Part shown: positions 1 to 8,534 of the stretch, one piece after another
Layout: every line of letters starts with the position of its first letter
Numbering within the stretch: the first letter of the stretch is position 1
Source of the DNA: Erysipelotrichaceae bacterium
Lineage (GTDB): Bacteria; Bacillota_I; Bacilli_A; Erysipelotrichales; Coprobacillaceae
Assembly: GCA_017633115.1 (NCBI GenBank)
Contig: JAGBPZ010000051.1
Location: forward strand, 1 to 35,520
DNA: 35,520 nt
Direction of reading: 5' to 3'
Program-made: the position numbers and the translations under genes
Notes under the pieces: model-generated
Told to the model about the DNA's origin: nothing
The model's input: only the letters and a program-made list of their open reading frames with translations
Database searches by the model: none

Positions 1-7
1 AAACACT

Positions 8-793
8 ATGTCAACAGTATTAATTACCGGTGCATCCAACGGAATTGGTGAAGCATGTGCCCGTTTACTTGCTAAAAAAGGTTATGATTTAATCTTAACC
101 GCACGTAATACTTATAAAATGGAAACAATCAGACAGGCAATCCTTGAAGACTATGATGTTCACTTCGATATTATCAAATGTGATTTAGCTGTCTTAGATT
201 CAGCTCAGGAACTTTATAACGAAGTCAATAGAAGACATTTAGATGTTGACATCCTTATTAATAATGCTGGGTTTGGTGATCAGGGAGCTTTCCTGGAGAG
301 TGACTGGCAGAAACAAAAAGAAATGGTCCTGTTGAATGTCATGTCACTGATTCAACTGTCTTATTTATTTGGTAATCAGATGAAAGACAAAGGACAGGGA
401 CGCATTCTTAATGTGGCATCAATTGCAGCATTCTGTTCTGGTCCATATATGTCAATTTATTATGCCACTAAAGCATTTGTCTTATCCTTTAGTGATGCCT
501 TATCACGTGAACTTGAAGGCACTGGCATTACCGTCACTTGCCTGTGTCCAGGACCAACGGCTACGGGCTTTATGGAACGAGCCAATCTGGGCGATTCACC
601 GATGTTTAGCTTCTTTAAACCTGCTCATGCCACTGATGTTGCTAAGTTAGGTTTAAAAGCTATGTTTAAAGGCAAGACCCTCGTGATCCATAGTGTAGGC
701 GGTCATCTTTTAAATCTTGCCGTTCGTGTAGCTCCACGAGTTGTTGTTGAAAAATGCATGGTATATGTCAATGGCAAAAGAACGATTGACTAA
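8..793 (+). CDS. SDR-family short-chain dehydrogenase/reductase
   Basis: This is a cytoplasmic NAD(P)-dependent oxidoreductase of the classical short-chain dehydrogenase family; its substrate cannot be read from sequence. The 261-residue protein starts with the cofactor-binding glycine motif TGASNGIG (residues 7-14), has NNAG near residue 87 and the catalytic YxxxK pair as YYATK near residue 152, with the catalytic serine a little before it in the NVASIAAF segment. The overall look is like the DltE/YqjQ type of SDR. The ATG lies only 7 bases from the window edge, so its ribosome binding site and promoter cannot be judged. The 3' end overlaps the next gene by about 29 bases in another frame, which suggests co-transcription. 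Confidence 0.9.
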   Translation: MSTVLITGASNGIGEACARLLAKKGYDLILTARNTYKMETIRQAILEDYDVHFDIIKCDLAVLDSAQELYNEVNRRHLDVDILINNAGFGDQGAFLESDWQKQKEMVLLNVMSLIQLSYLFGNQMKDKGQGRILNVASIAAFCSGPYMSIYYATKAFVLSFSDALSRELEGTGITVTCLCPGPTATGFMERANLGDSPMFSFFKPAHATDVAKLGLKAMFKGKTLVIHSVGGHLLNLAVRVAPRVVVEKCMVYVNGKRTID

Positions 794-1280
794 CGAACAC
801 CTTAATCATCCTTTTGCCCCACTTATTGATGAAAATTGTACAGTTTTAATTCTTGGCAGTTTTCCCTCTCGTCAGTCACGAGCTGTTGATTTCTATTATG
901 GACATCCACAGAATCGTTTTTGGAAAATTATGTCTGCTTTGATTGATGAAGAGATACCAGATGATGTGAATGTTAAAAGGGAGCTTCTACTTAAACATCA
1001 TATCGCTCTATGGGACATCATTCATGAATGTACGATTACGGGCAGTTCTGATAGCTCAATTAAAGATGTTGTGCCCAATGATATCAAAGCCTTGATCGAT
1101 CATTCGTCAATCAGACATATCTATTGTAATGGGCAGACATCGGGTAAACTCTACAAGCGTTATGCCTTGAAAAAGACCGGTATTGAGGCAACTATATTAC
1201 CTTCAAGTTCGCCTGCCAATGCCCGTTTTTCTCTTGCTCGTTTGATTGAAGAATGGGGCCAGATGATTGATTTGTCGTAA
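765..1280 (+). CDS. DNA-deoxyinosine glycosylase (uracil-DNA glycosylase superfamily)
   Basis: This is a small base-excision-repair enzyme predicted to remove hypoxanthine (deaminated adenine) and possibly uracil from DNA. Seen: the N-terminal motif GSFPS followed by YYGHPQNRFW, typical of the hypoxanthine-DNA glycosylase branch of the UDG superfamily, and the C-terminal SPANA segment in the position of the superfamily's second active-site loop. Using the ATG at 765 gives 171 residues. The frame stays open to a TTG at 741, and ATG 771 is also possible; no strong ribosome binding site separates them. The start lies inside the preceding SDR gene, so expression is probably translationally coupled. 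The stop at 1280 is followed by an independent promoter for the next gene. Confidence 0.85.
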   Translation: MSMAKERLTNEHLNHPFAPLIDENCTVLILGSFPSRQSRAVDFYYGHPQNRFWKIMSALIDEEIPDDVNVKRELLLKHHIALWDIIHECTITGSSDSSIKDVVPNDIKALIDHSSIRHIYCNGQTSGKLYKRYALKKTGIEATILPSSSPANARFSLARLIEEWGQMIDLS

Positions 1281-1303
1281 ACGATTTTGTCTTCGATAAT
1301 TGT

Positions 1304-1332
1304 TTGACAAGCCACAGATGATAGTCTATGAT
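1304..1332 (+). promoter_or_regulatory. Sigma-A promoter for the small multidrug export-family gene
   Basis: TTGACA at 1304-1309 and TATGAT at 1327-1332 are separated by exactly 17 bases, about 30 bases upstream of the ATG at 1362. This is a near-consensus vegetative promoter. Confidence 0.8.
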
Positions 1333-1361
1333 GGAGACACTTAAGTGAAAGGAGTGGCCCT

Positions 1362-1856
1362 ATGGAATCTTTGGCAGCATGGTTCGCAAATACACTAGGA
1401 CAATATATATCAGCCAATGCGGTTGTTTTTATCGTTTCCTTATGTCCGATTCTTGAATGTCGTGGTGGGTTGATCGTTGCATCGCTATTGCAGGTACCTA
1501 TTCCTACGGCAGTATTACTTTGTATTGTCGGTAATGCGTTACCAGTCCCATTTATTCTTCTGTTTATCAGACATATTTTTAAATGGTTAAAGAAGTTTGA
1601 CTGGTCTAGACCATGGATTGAAAAGCTGGAAGCTCATGCCATGAATCGCAGCAGTCGTCTCGATAAAGGTGAATTCATTGGTTTACTATTGTTCGTTGGT
1701 ATTCCTCTACCTGGAACAGGTGCCTGGACTGGCTCACTTATAGCTGCATTACTGGAAATGGATATTAAAAAAGCAACACTGGCAGCCTTTTTAGGCATTT
1801 TGCTGGCAACAGTTATTGTTGGAAGTTTGTCATATGGTCTGCTTGGAGTGTTGTAA
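1362..1856 (+). CDS. COG2426 / small multidrug export-family membrane protein
   Basis: This is an integral membrane protein of 164 residues matching the small multidrug export family (PF06695, COG2426). Despite the name, its transport activity is poorly established. Seen: several hydrophobic helices, the conserved segment CPILECRGGLIVAS near residues 28-41, and GIPLPGTGAWTGSLIAALL near residues 108-126, a hallmark of this family. The start is supported by GAAAGGAG just upstream and a dedicated promoter. A single-gene transcript is likely, because the Mn-riboswitch promoter of the next gene begins right at its stop codon. Family assignment is firm; function is not. Confidence 0.85.
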   Translation: MESLAAWFANTLGQYISANAVVFIVSLCPILECRGGLIVASLLQVPIPTAVLLCIVGNALPVPFILLFIRHIFKWLKKFDWSRPWIEKLEAHAMNRSSRLDKGEFIGLLLFVGIPLPGTGAWTGSLIAALLEMDIKKATLAAFLGILLATVIVGSLSYGLLGVL

Positions 1857-1859
1857 CTG

Positions 1860-1888
1860 TTGAAAAGTTAAAAAAAATCACTTAAAAT
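1860..1888 (+). promoter_or_regulatory. Promoter of the manganese riboswitch-ATPase transcript
   Basis: TTGAAA at 1860-1865 and TAAAAT at 1883-1888 are 17 bases apart. The predicted transcription start near 1895 is just at the 5' edge of the riboswitch aptamer. Confidence 0.7.
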
Positions 1889-1892
1889 GAGG

Positions 1893-1990
1893 TTGTTGAA
1901 GGGGAGTAGCCCGTAAAAAAATAGATCGTCAACACGTGATTATTCACCGGTCTATTTTATCATGTCCATGTTAGGCGAGACCTTTGATAG
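1893..1990 (+). ncRNA. yybP-ykoY (manganese) riboswitch
   Basis: The two conserved blocks of the yybP-ykoY aptamer are present: GAAGGGGAGTAGCC at 1898-1911 and TTAGGCGAGACCTTTG at 1971-1986. AAGG of the first block can pair with CCTT of the second to close P1. Between them AAATAGATCG (1918-1927) pairs with CGGTCTATTT (1948-1957) as the variable peripheral stem. Known: this class binds Mn2+ and switches on Mn2+ exporters. It sits between a promoter and the ribosome binding site of the P-type ATPase. No separate U-rich terminator is obvious between 1990 and the ATG at 2032, so control may act on translation initiation; that is inference. Confidence 0.88.
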
Positions 1991-2031
1991 AAAGCGAATC
2001 TTTACTTTTTTATCAAGGGAGGAAAGCGTAC

Positions 2032-4608
2032 ATGTATCAAAAAAGTATAGAAGAAGTGACTCGTTTATTGAATACTGACCGTCGTGTCGGTTTAACGTCA
2101 CAAGAAGCAAAAAAGAGACTTAAAGAAGATGGCTATAATGAATTAATGAAGCCTAAGAAAGAGTCTCTTTTAATGCGCTTTATTAACCAGTTTAAAGACT
2201 TGATGATCATCATTCTGATTATTGCAGCCGCTGTTTCAGTCATCGTTGAACCTGATGACTGGATCGATTCATTAATTATCGTAGTGGTTGTTTTACTGAA
2301 CGCCATTCTTGGTGTTGTCATGGAAAATCAGGCTGAAAAGAGTTTGGAATCACTGGAAAAACTCAGTGCCCCACAATGTAAAGTTGTTCGTGATGGACAG
2401 ACCTTAGTCATTCCATCTAAAGAATTAGTTAAAGGCGATGTCATCCTGTTAGAAGCAGGGGATATGATTCCAAGTGACGCCCGAATTCATCATGCTCACA
2501 ACCTGCAGGTTGATGAAAGTGCCTTGACTGGTGAATCTGTACCAGTTGATAAAACTGTTGAACCTATTGATGGTGAAGTTGTCATCGGCGACCAGACTAA
2601 TATGGTCTTCTCATCAACAGTTGTTACTTATGGTCGTGGTCGTGCTGTCGTCACTGCAACCGGTATGGACAACGAAGTTGGTAAAATTGCTGGCATGCTG
2701 ATGAGTGAAAAGAAAGAATTAACACCATTACAGGTACAGTTGAATGAAATCGGTAAAGTTATTGGTTTCATCTGTATCTTCATCTGTGCGATTGTTTTCG
2801 TTTTAGAAATCATCACTGGTATCAGTGCTTTAAATGCTTTTAAAACAGCTGTTGCTTTAGCCGTTGCTGCAGTACCAGAAGGGTTGGCAGCTACTGTTAC
2901 AATCGTTCTGGCATTAAGCGTTACCCGTATGGTTGAACGTCATGCTATTATTCGTAAACTGCCTGCAGTTGAAACATTAGGTTGTACATCAATTGTTTGT
3001 AGTGATAAGACAGGTACTTTGACACAAAACAAAATGACAGTTGTTAAGACTTATCTTTACAAACAGGATGTTAAAGATATCGACGATGCTGATGAAACGA
3101 CTCAGGAAATGCTTGACTTATTTACTCTTTGTAGTGATGCCACAAATGTCGATGGCCAGGCTGTAGGTGATCCTACTGAAGTTGCATTAGTTGATGCATC
3201 AAGTAAATTTGGTCATCTTAAAGCTGACTTAATGGCAGCCCGTCCAAGAAAAGGTGAATTAGCCTTTGACTCAGACCGTAAGATGATGACTGTTATCGTT
3301 GCTGAAGGTGATCATTTCTTATCAATCACTAAAGGTGGTCCTGATGTCATCCTGCAGCGTTGTCACGATGTTGATGAAGCATTGGCTATGAAAGCTAATG
3401 ATGCTATGGCTGAAGGTGCTTTGCGTGTCCTTGCCGTAGCCACTAAACGTTATGAAACTAAACCTGAAGTACTTGAAAGTGACAGCGTTGAAAATGATAT
3501 GGACTTTGTTGGGTTCGTTGGTATGATCGACCCTGCAAGACCAGAAGCAAAAGTAGCGATTCAAACTGCTAAAGGTGCCGGTGTCCGTACCATCATGATC
3601 ACTGGTGACCACAAAGTGACAGCTGCCGCTATCGCTAGAGAATTAGGTATCTTGAATGAAGGTCAGCAAGTTATTTCTGGTAGTGAATTATCACAGCTTT
3701 CTCAGGAAGAACTTGAAGCTAATATTGAAAACTACAGTGTTTATGCCCGCGTTGCACCTGAACATAAAGTCCAGATCGTCAAAGCATGGCAGTCTAAGAA
3801 TAAAGTCGTCGCTATGACGGGTGATGGTGTCAATGATGCACCTGCACTTAAAGCAGCCGATATCGGTTGTGCAATGGGTATCACTGGTACTGATGTTTCT
3901 AAAAATGCTGCTACAATGATTCTGACAGATGATAACTTTGCCACAATCATCGCTGCTATCGAACAGGGCCGTGGTATCTTTGACAATATTCGTAAAGATG
4001 TCCATTACCTGTTATCAAGTAACGTTGGTGAAGTTTTAACAATCTTCGTTGCTTCAATTATTTCTGTCATCAATCCTGCACTTGGATTTGGCGTGCCTTT
4101 AATGCCAGTTCATTTATTGTGGGTCAACCTGATTACTGATACCTTACCAGCATTTGCCTTAGGTCTTGAACCAGTTGAAAAAGACGTTATGACAAGACAG
4201 CCACGACCTAAAGAAGCAAGCTTCTTCTCTGGTGGTTTATTAACGACAATCATCTGGCAAGGTGTTATGGTTGGTGTACTAACATTAATCTCATATGCTC
4301 TTGGTCAGCGAGTCAACCATCTCTATGGTATGACAATGGCTTTCATCACATTATCAGGATGTCAGCTGGCTCATAGCTTCAATGTCAAGAGTCATTATTC
4401 AGTCTTTAATAAACAGGTCTTCAACAATAAATATTTATGGGGCAGTGCTTTGATCGGTATCGCTTTACAGGTATTGATTATCACAACACCATTATCAGTT
4501 ATCTTTAAACTTCAGGTATTGGATCCAATCCATTTTGCTGAATGTATTTTACTGGCTTTGTCAGTCATCCCTATTGTTGAAGTAACAAAGTTATTTAAAA
4601 AGAGATAA
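2032..4608 (+). CDS. Cation P-type ATPase (Ca2+/Mn2+ type, P2A-like)
   Basis: This is a membrane pump that exports a divalent cation at the cost of ATP. The start at ATG 2032 follows GGGAGG and gives 858 residues; a TTG 48 bases upstream is in frame but lies on the riboswitch edge. Domains in order: N-terminal cation ATPase domain (MYQKSIEEVTRLL), two membrane helices, actuator domain with LTGES, helix M4 with PEGL (E283), phosphorylation motif DKTGTLT (D325), nucleotide-binding domain, hinge TGDGVNDAPALK, helix M6 with NLITDTLPA, and a C-terminal group of helices. Homology alone would call it calcium-transporting. The upstream Mn2+ riboswitch argues that Mn2+ is a physiological substrate, as known for YoaB of Lactococcus. 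Codon use looks like that of a well-expressed gene. Confidence 0.93.
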   Translation: MYQKSIEEVTRLLNTDRRVGLTSQEAKKRLKEDGYNELMKPKKESLLMRFINQFKDLMIIILIIAAAVSVIVEPDDWIDSLIIVVVVLLNAILGVVMENQAEKSLESLEKLSAPQCKVVRDGQTLVIPSKELVKGDVILLEAGDMIPSDARIHHAHNLQVDESALTGESVPVDKTVEPIDGEVVIGDQTNMVFSSTVVTYGRGRAVVTATGMDNEVGKIAGMLMSEKKELTPLQVQLNEIGKVIGFICIFICAIVFVLEIITGISALNAFKTAVALAVAAVPEGLAATVTIVLALSVTRMVERHAIIRKLPAVETLGCTSIVCSDKTGTLTQNKMTVVKTYLYKQDVKDIDDADETTQEMLDLFTLCSDATNVDGQAVGDPTEVALVDASSKFGHLKADLMAARPRKGELAFDSDRKMMTVIVAEGDHFLSITKGGPDVILQRCHDVDEALAMKANDAMAEGALRVLAVATKRYETKPEVLESDSVENDMDFVGFVGMIDPARPEAKVAIQTAKGAGVRTIMITGDHKVTAAAIARELGILNEGQQVISGSELSQLSQEELEANIENYSVYARVAPEHKVQIVKAWQSKNKVVAMTGDGVNDAPALKAADIGCAMGITGTDVSKNAATMILTDDNFATIIAAIEQGRGIFDNIRKDVHYLLSSNVGEVLTIFVASIISVINPALGFGVPLMPVHLLWVNLITDTLPAFALGLEPVEKDVMTRQPRPKEASFFSGGLLTTIIWQGVMVGVLTLISYALGQRVNHLYGMTMAFITLSGCQLAHSFNVKSHYSVFNKQVFNNKYLWGSALIGIALQVLIITTPLSVIFKLQVLDPIHFAECILLALSVIPIVEVTKLFKKR

Positions 4609-4633
4609 TTTAATCAATTGAGTATTTGAAAAG

Positions 4634-4674
4634 AACCGGTGTGACTACTATTTGGTAATCATACCGGTTTTCTT
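4634..4674 (+). terminator. Intrinsic terminator after the P-type ATPase
   Basis: AACCGGTGTGA (4634-4644) pairs with TCATACCGGTT (4659-4669) with one G-U pair, followed by TTTCTT. It isolates the ATPase from the importer operon downstream. Confidence 0.85.
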
Positions 4675-4808
4675 ATGCATAAATTCATAAATAAGCTGTG
4701 GCTTTCATTTTTCGTTTTAAACTTCAAAAGCACTTATCTCTCAATGTGCCAGGCAGAAACCAAATTGAATGATAAATATTTTTCTTTTTGGCATGATAGG
4801 TCGTCAAA

Positions 4809-4841
4809 TTGACTTTTAATATTGAATCTTATAAGATTTAA
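4809..4841 (+). promoter_or_regulatory. Promoter and palindromic operator of the importer-asr operon
   Basis: TTGACT (4809-4814) and TAAGAT (4832-4837) have a 17-base spacer. The perfect 14-base palindrome AATCTTATAAGATT at 4825-4838 lies on the -10 box and extends to a 20-base near-palindrome at 4822-4841. This is the expected position for a repressor. It differs from the GTTAG-N6-CTAAC sites near 16.85 kb, so a different regulator is likely; which one cannot be told. The rest of 4675-4808 shows only AT-rich sequence and a weak TGCCA/TGGCA repeat. Confidence 0.65.
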
Positions 4842-4895
4842 TTAAGGATAAAAAAGTTTGTTTTTAAGAGATGAAGCACAAACAGGAGGACTGAC

Positions 4896-5762
4896 ATGAA
4901 AAAAATGAGAGTCTCATTTGTGCTCTTACTATGTTTTTTTTGCGTGCTCTCTGGATGTACACATCAATCATCTACAAATAATAAAATCAAGAAGGTTGTT
5001 GCGGCTTCACGTTCTATTGCCGACATGTGGCTGTTAGCCGGTGGTGAACTTGCAGGGACAACAGATGATGCGATGGATTTAGAGGGCATTACGAATGAAA
5101 CGAAAATGATTGGCACAAATACAAAGTTAAATTTGGAAACGATCGCTGCTTTGGAGCCAGATTTGGTACTGCTTTCGGGGGCAATACCAACACATAAAAC
5201 AGTTGCATCGACACTTTCTGATATGGGCATGACCTGTGAGGCCATAAATGTGAATAATTTTGATGATTATGCTCTTAAGATGAAAGAATTCACTGAGATG
5301 ACAGGCAGGGATGATCTCTATCAATCAGCTGTCACAGATGTGAAGACACGTATTGATGCCACCTTGCAAAAAGAACTGGACACTAAAGCAAAGACATATC
5401 TGACCATTCGTATCTCATCCTCAAAAACAAGCGCAATGACGGATGAGTTTTTTGTTTGTCAGATGTTGAATGATTTTTCATTGACCAATGCATCGGTCTC
5501 ACACAATTCACATGCGTCCTTGGGACTAGAAGCAGTGCTGGATTTAGACCCAGACTACATTTTCATTGTGACACAGGGTGATGAGACAAAATCGCAGCAG
5601 CTTTATAAAAATGCTTATGCCAGTCAAAAAGCATGGCAGGGATTAAAAGCTGTTAAAAACAATCATGTCCAAATTTTGCCAAAAGATATGTTTGAATATA
5701 AACCTAATGCGAAATGGGACAAAGCTTATGACTATTTATACCAAATCCTTAAAAACGAATAA
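4896..5762 (+). CDS. FecB/BtuF-type substrate-binding lipoprotein of an ABC importer
   Basis: This is the extracellular, membrane-anchored binding protein of an iron-chelate/heme/cobalamin-type ABC importer. It has 288 residues, with a lipoprotein signal peptide ending in the lipobox LSGC (Cys21), then a helical-backbone (class III) periplasmic-binding fold: the segment KVVAASRSIADMWLLAGG, a first lobe with LNLETIAALEPDLVLLSG, and a second lobe with LDLDPDYIFIVTQGD, all typical of PF01497. The start is fixed by AGGAGG. It leads an operon with a permease and an ATPase, and the same transcript probably continues into asrABC. The ligand is not visible; iron complexes, heme or another tetrapyrrole are the reasonable options. 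Confidence 0.88.
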   Translation: MKKMRVSFVLLLCFFCVLSGCTHQSSTNNKIKKVVAASRSIADMWLLAGGELAGTTDDAMDLEGITNETKMIGTNTKLNLETIAALEPDLVLLSGAIPTHKTVASTLSDMGMTCEAINVNNFDDYALKMKEFTEMTGRDDLYQSAVTDVKTRIDATLQKELDTKAKTYLTIRISSSKTSAMTDEFFVCQMLNDFSLTNASVSHNSHASLGLEAVLDLDPDYIFIVTQGDETKSQQLYKNAYASQKAWQGLKAVKNNHVQILPKDMFEYKPNAKWDKAYDYLYQILKNE

Positions 5763-6735
5763 AATCTATATTTTAGGCGTCGTATTACTGCTTGCAGGCA
5801 TGGCTTTATCCCTGTTTGCCTCCAATCAGTCGGTGAGTAGTGCGCAACTGGTGCATGCCTTGCTTCATCCTCATGCATCTGGGAGTGCACATCTCATCTT
5901 CTATTCATTACGTCTGCCTCGAGCCTTAGGTGCTTTGCTTTGTGGGAGTGCTTTAAGTACAGCGGGGTTATTGTTACAGCGTACTCTGCACAATGACTTG
6001 GCCTCTCCAGGTATTTTAGGCATCAATGCGGGGGCAGGACTGTTTGCCCTGATTGCGACATTAATGTGGCCAGGCATGATTGTATTTAAAGGACTAATGG
6101 CATTTTTGGGTGCAATCGTGGCAATCCTTTTAGTACTGTTACTCTCACATAGAATCAGTGCCTCTAAAAGCAGTATCATCCTGTTGGGTGTGGCGGTGTC
6201 TTCTCTGATGACGGCTTTGACAAACGTTATTATCACATTAATACCAGAATCCATTGTGGATAAAACTGTCTATAGCCTTGGTGGGTTCCATATCGTTGTG
6301 GGGGAACAGGTATTATTTGCCGCAGTGACCATTATTCCGGTCTTTCTGCTTTGTCTTTATATGAGCAGGGGGATTGAGCTCTTATCATTGGGTGATGAAA
6401 CGGCCTATGGATTAGGGCTTGACCCGGAGAAAATGAGACTTATCACACTGATATGTGCAGCTTTGCTTTCTGGCGCCGCTGTGAGTATCTGTGGCTTGTT
6501 GGGATTTGTCGGTTTGATCATACCTAATGCCATCAGAATGATGGGCTTTAAAGATGTGAAATCCCAGCTCTTATTGAGCGGTCTTTATGGCAGTGCTTGC
6601 CTGGTGATTTGCGATGGCTTGATTCGTATGATCTTTTATCCATATGAATTACCAGTAGGCTTATTGTTGTCGATGTTTGGGGCACCATTCTTTATCTATC
6701 TGCTTTATCGCAGACGCAGGAAGGGTGGTGGCTAA
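5728..6735 (+). CDS. FecCD-family ABC transporter permease
   Basis: This is the transmembrane subunit of the iron-chelate/B12-type importer. From ATG 5728 it has 335 residues with about ten hydrophobic helices. Family signatures are RLPRALGALLCGSALSTAG near residues 61-79, NDLASPGILGINAGAG near 86-101, and CGLLGFVGLIIPNAIRMM near 255-272, the segment that contacts the ATPase. The frame is open further upstream to 5665, but the family's usual N-terminus favours 5728, which overlaps the binding-protein gene by 35 bases, so the two are likely translationally coupled. The ATPase gene begins one base after its stop. Confidence 0.88.
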   Translation: MTIYTKSLKTNKIYILGVVLLLAGMALSLFASNQSVSSAQLVHALLHPHASGSAHLIFYSLRLPRALGALLCGSALSTAGLLLQRTLHNDLASPGILGINAGAGLFALIATLMWPGMIVFKGLMAFLGAIVAILLVLLLSHRISASKSSIILLGVAVSSLMTALTNVIITLIPESIVDKTVYSLGGFHIVVGEQVLFAAVTIIPVFLLCLYMSRGIELLSLGDETAYGLGLDPEKMRLITLICAALLSGAAVSICGLLGFVGLIIPNAIRMMGFKDVKSQLLLSGLYGSACLVICDGLIRMIFYPYELPVGLLLSMFGAPFFIYLLYRRRRKGGG

Positions 6736-6736
6736 A

Positions 6737-7504
6737 ATGCTTACACTTAAAAATGTGACCATTGCTTATGATGGACAAACAATTTTAAAGGATATTTCGG
6801 CTTCATTTGATCAAGGCAGTCTAATCATTATTGTTGGACGCAATGGTGCGGGCAAGTCAACCTTACTTAAAGCAATGACAGGCTTTGTCGATAGTGAGGG
6901 AGAGATACTTTTAAATAATATGCCAATCCACCAATTATCACACCAGGAGCGTGCCATGACACTAGGCTATTTACCACAAATTGTCAAAGCACCGGAAATG
7001 AGTGTAGGGACTCTGGTTGCCCATGGCCGTTTTAGTCGCCTGGGCTTTTCAAAAAAGCTCTCTGCAGCTGACCGTCAGAAAATTGATGAGGCATTGCGAT
7101 TGACGGAGATGACAGATTACCGTCAGCGTTCTTTGCCAACGCTATCAGGTGGTGAACTGAAAAAAGCCTATTGTGCGATGTTGATGGCACAAGATCCTGA
7201 TATCATGCTTCTTGATGAACCGACAGCTTTTCTTGATGTAACGGCTACATTAAGTCTTATGTCATTACTTAAAAAACTTGTTGAACGTGGTAAATGTATC
7301 ATCATGACCTGTCATGATTTGCCACAGGCTTTCAGTTATGCAGATCGTATCATACTGCTTCATGACCGTACATTAACGGCAGATGAAGCACCAGATGTGC
7401 TCGTCAACAATCAAAAGTTATTAAAAGAAGCAACGGGTGTCACACTTAAACATATTGATGACCCAGATGCTTATTATCATTATATTCTTACAGACCATAA
7501 CTAG
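6737..7504 (+). CDS. FecE/BtuD-type ABC transporter ATP-binding protein
   Basis: This is the cytoplasmic ATPase that powers the importer. From ATG 6737 it has 255 residues. Seen: Walker A GRNGAGKST near residue 35, Q-loop in YLPQ, the ABC signature LSGGE near residue 135, Walker B DIMLLDEPT near residue 155 and the switch histidine in MTCHD. An in-frame start exists at 6677 but would lie deep in the permease gene; ATG 6737 has GGAAGGGTGGTGG in front and matches the usual N-terminus (LTLKNVTIAY). Only 17 bases separate its stop from asrA, with no terminator between, so importer and sulfite reductase appear to be one operon. Confidence 0.9.
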   Translation: MLTLKNVTIAYDGQTILKDISASFDQGSLIIIVGRNGAGKSTLLKAMTGFVDSEGEILLNNMPIHQLSHQERAMTLGYLPQIVKAPEMSVGTLVAHGRFSRLGFSKKLSAADRQKIDEALRLTEMTDYRQRSLPTLSGGELKKAYCAMLMAQDPDIMLLDEPTAFLDVTATLSLMSLLKKLVERGKCIIMTCHDLPQAFSYADRIILLHDRTLTADEAPDVLVNNQKLLKEATGVTLKHIDDPDAYYHYILTDHN

Positions 7505-7521
7505 AATGGAGGGATACAATT

Positions 7522-8532
7522 ATGGGGTTCGTTATACCAAGAGCAGCGTTTAACCAAATCATAGAAACGCTTGCCCGCCGTTATCGATTGTATGCGCCTG
7601 TCCGCAAAAAAGGTGCAGGGAGATTCCTGGATACCGATGTCATCATGTATGATGAGGTAACAACGGCTGATGAGATTGTCTTTGATGCAAAATCTGATTA
7701 TGCCTTCAAAGAAGCTCTGACACCATTGTCAGAAGTGTTGTTCTATTTCACCGAAGCAACAACGCAGGAAGCTTCTTTTGACAATCGACCACTACTTATC
7801 TTTGCCCGCTCATGTGACATGCATGCATTAAAACGTTTGGACCAGATTTTCTTAGAAAATGGTCCTGAAGATGTGTTCTATCAGCGTCGTCGTGAACTCG
7901 TCAATTTTGTCCTAATGGGATGCGCAAACTCATTTGACAACTGTTTCTGTGTCTCCATGGGTACAAATATTGCTCCAGATGATTATTTGTTCTCTGTGGA
8001 TCTCACAGCAGAAGGCGTTGCCTGCAATGTTCAAGACGAAGCGGTAGCTGCTTTGTTTAAGGCATATGGTGAAGAGACAGCTGATGTTGTTCCAGCTCAT
8101 GTTACCGAAAACAAAGTCAAGGTGAATCTGCCAGAGCAAGTACCATTTAGTGTGCGTACTGATCCTTTGTGGGATGAGTACACCGTGCGTTGTATCAATT
8201 GTGGACGTTGTAATTTTGTATGTCCAACATGCAGCTGCTGGAGTATGCAAGACATCATCTATACCGATAATGGCAATGTCGGAGAACGACGCCGTGTCGG
8301 CGCGTCATGTATGGTTGACGGCTTTACAGATGTAGCTGGTGGCGGTTCTTACCGCAAAAAGAATGGCGAACGCATGCGTTATAAAGTATTGCATAAAATC
8401 TATGACCATCGTCAGCGCTTTGGCATCAACATGTGTGTGGGTTGTGGCCGCTGTGATGACGTGTGTCCAGAATACATCTCATATTCAAATATCATCAATA
8501 AAGTGTATGATGCGTCAAAGGAGGGTGAATAG
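7522..8532 (+). CDS. asrA: Anaerobic sulfite reductase subunit A
   Basis: AsrA is the electron-transferring iron-sulfur subunit of the dissimilatory-type AsrABC sulfite reductase, which reduces sulfite to sulfide with NADH in anaerobes. The protein has 336 residues, the family's normal size. Seen: two C-terminal [4Fe-4S] motifs, CINCGRCNFVCPTCSCW near residue 222 and CVGCGRCDDVCPEYISY near residue 307, and a central segment with RSCDMHALKRLDQIF. The start has GGAGGG eight bases upstream. asrB follows after 2 bases. The unusual feature is upstream: the FecBCD-type importer runs straight into this gene. Confidence 0.95.
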   Translation: MGFVIPRAAFNQIIETLARRYRLYAPVRKKGAGRFLDTDVIMYDEVTTADEIVFDAKSDYAFKEALTPLSEVLFYFTEATTQEASFDNRPLLIFARSCDMHALKRLDQIFLENGPEDVFYQRRRELVNFVLMGCANSFDNCFCVSMGTNIAPDDYLFSVDLTAEGVACNVQDEAVAALFKAYGEETADVVPAHVTENKVKVNLPEQVPFSVRTDPLWDEYTVRCINCGRCNFVCPTCSCWSMQDIIYTDNGNVGERRRVGASCMVDGFTDVAGGGSYRKKNGERMRYKVLHKIYDHRQRFGINMCVGCGRCDDVCPEYISYSNIINKVYDASKEGE

Positions 8533-8534
8533 CG

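Noticed and set aside
3691-4005. Long minus-strand open frames within the P-type ATPase gene (also 3322-3612 and 3741-3986)
   Set aside because: They are antisense to a strongly conserved coding region, have no ribosome binding site and encode low-complexity Ile/Ser-rich sequence.
4675-4808. Possible cobalamin or other riboswitch upstream of the importer, from the GTGCCAGGCAGAAACC segment
   Set aside because: The rest of the B12-box and aptamer core is missing, and the segment lies upstream of the best promoter, so it would not be in the transcript.
5901-6254. Minus-strand 117-codon frame inside the permease gene
   Set aside because: It is antisense to conserved FecCD motifs and has no start context.
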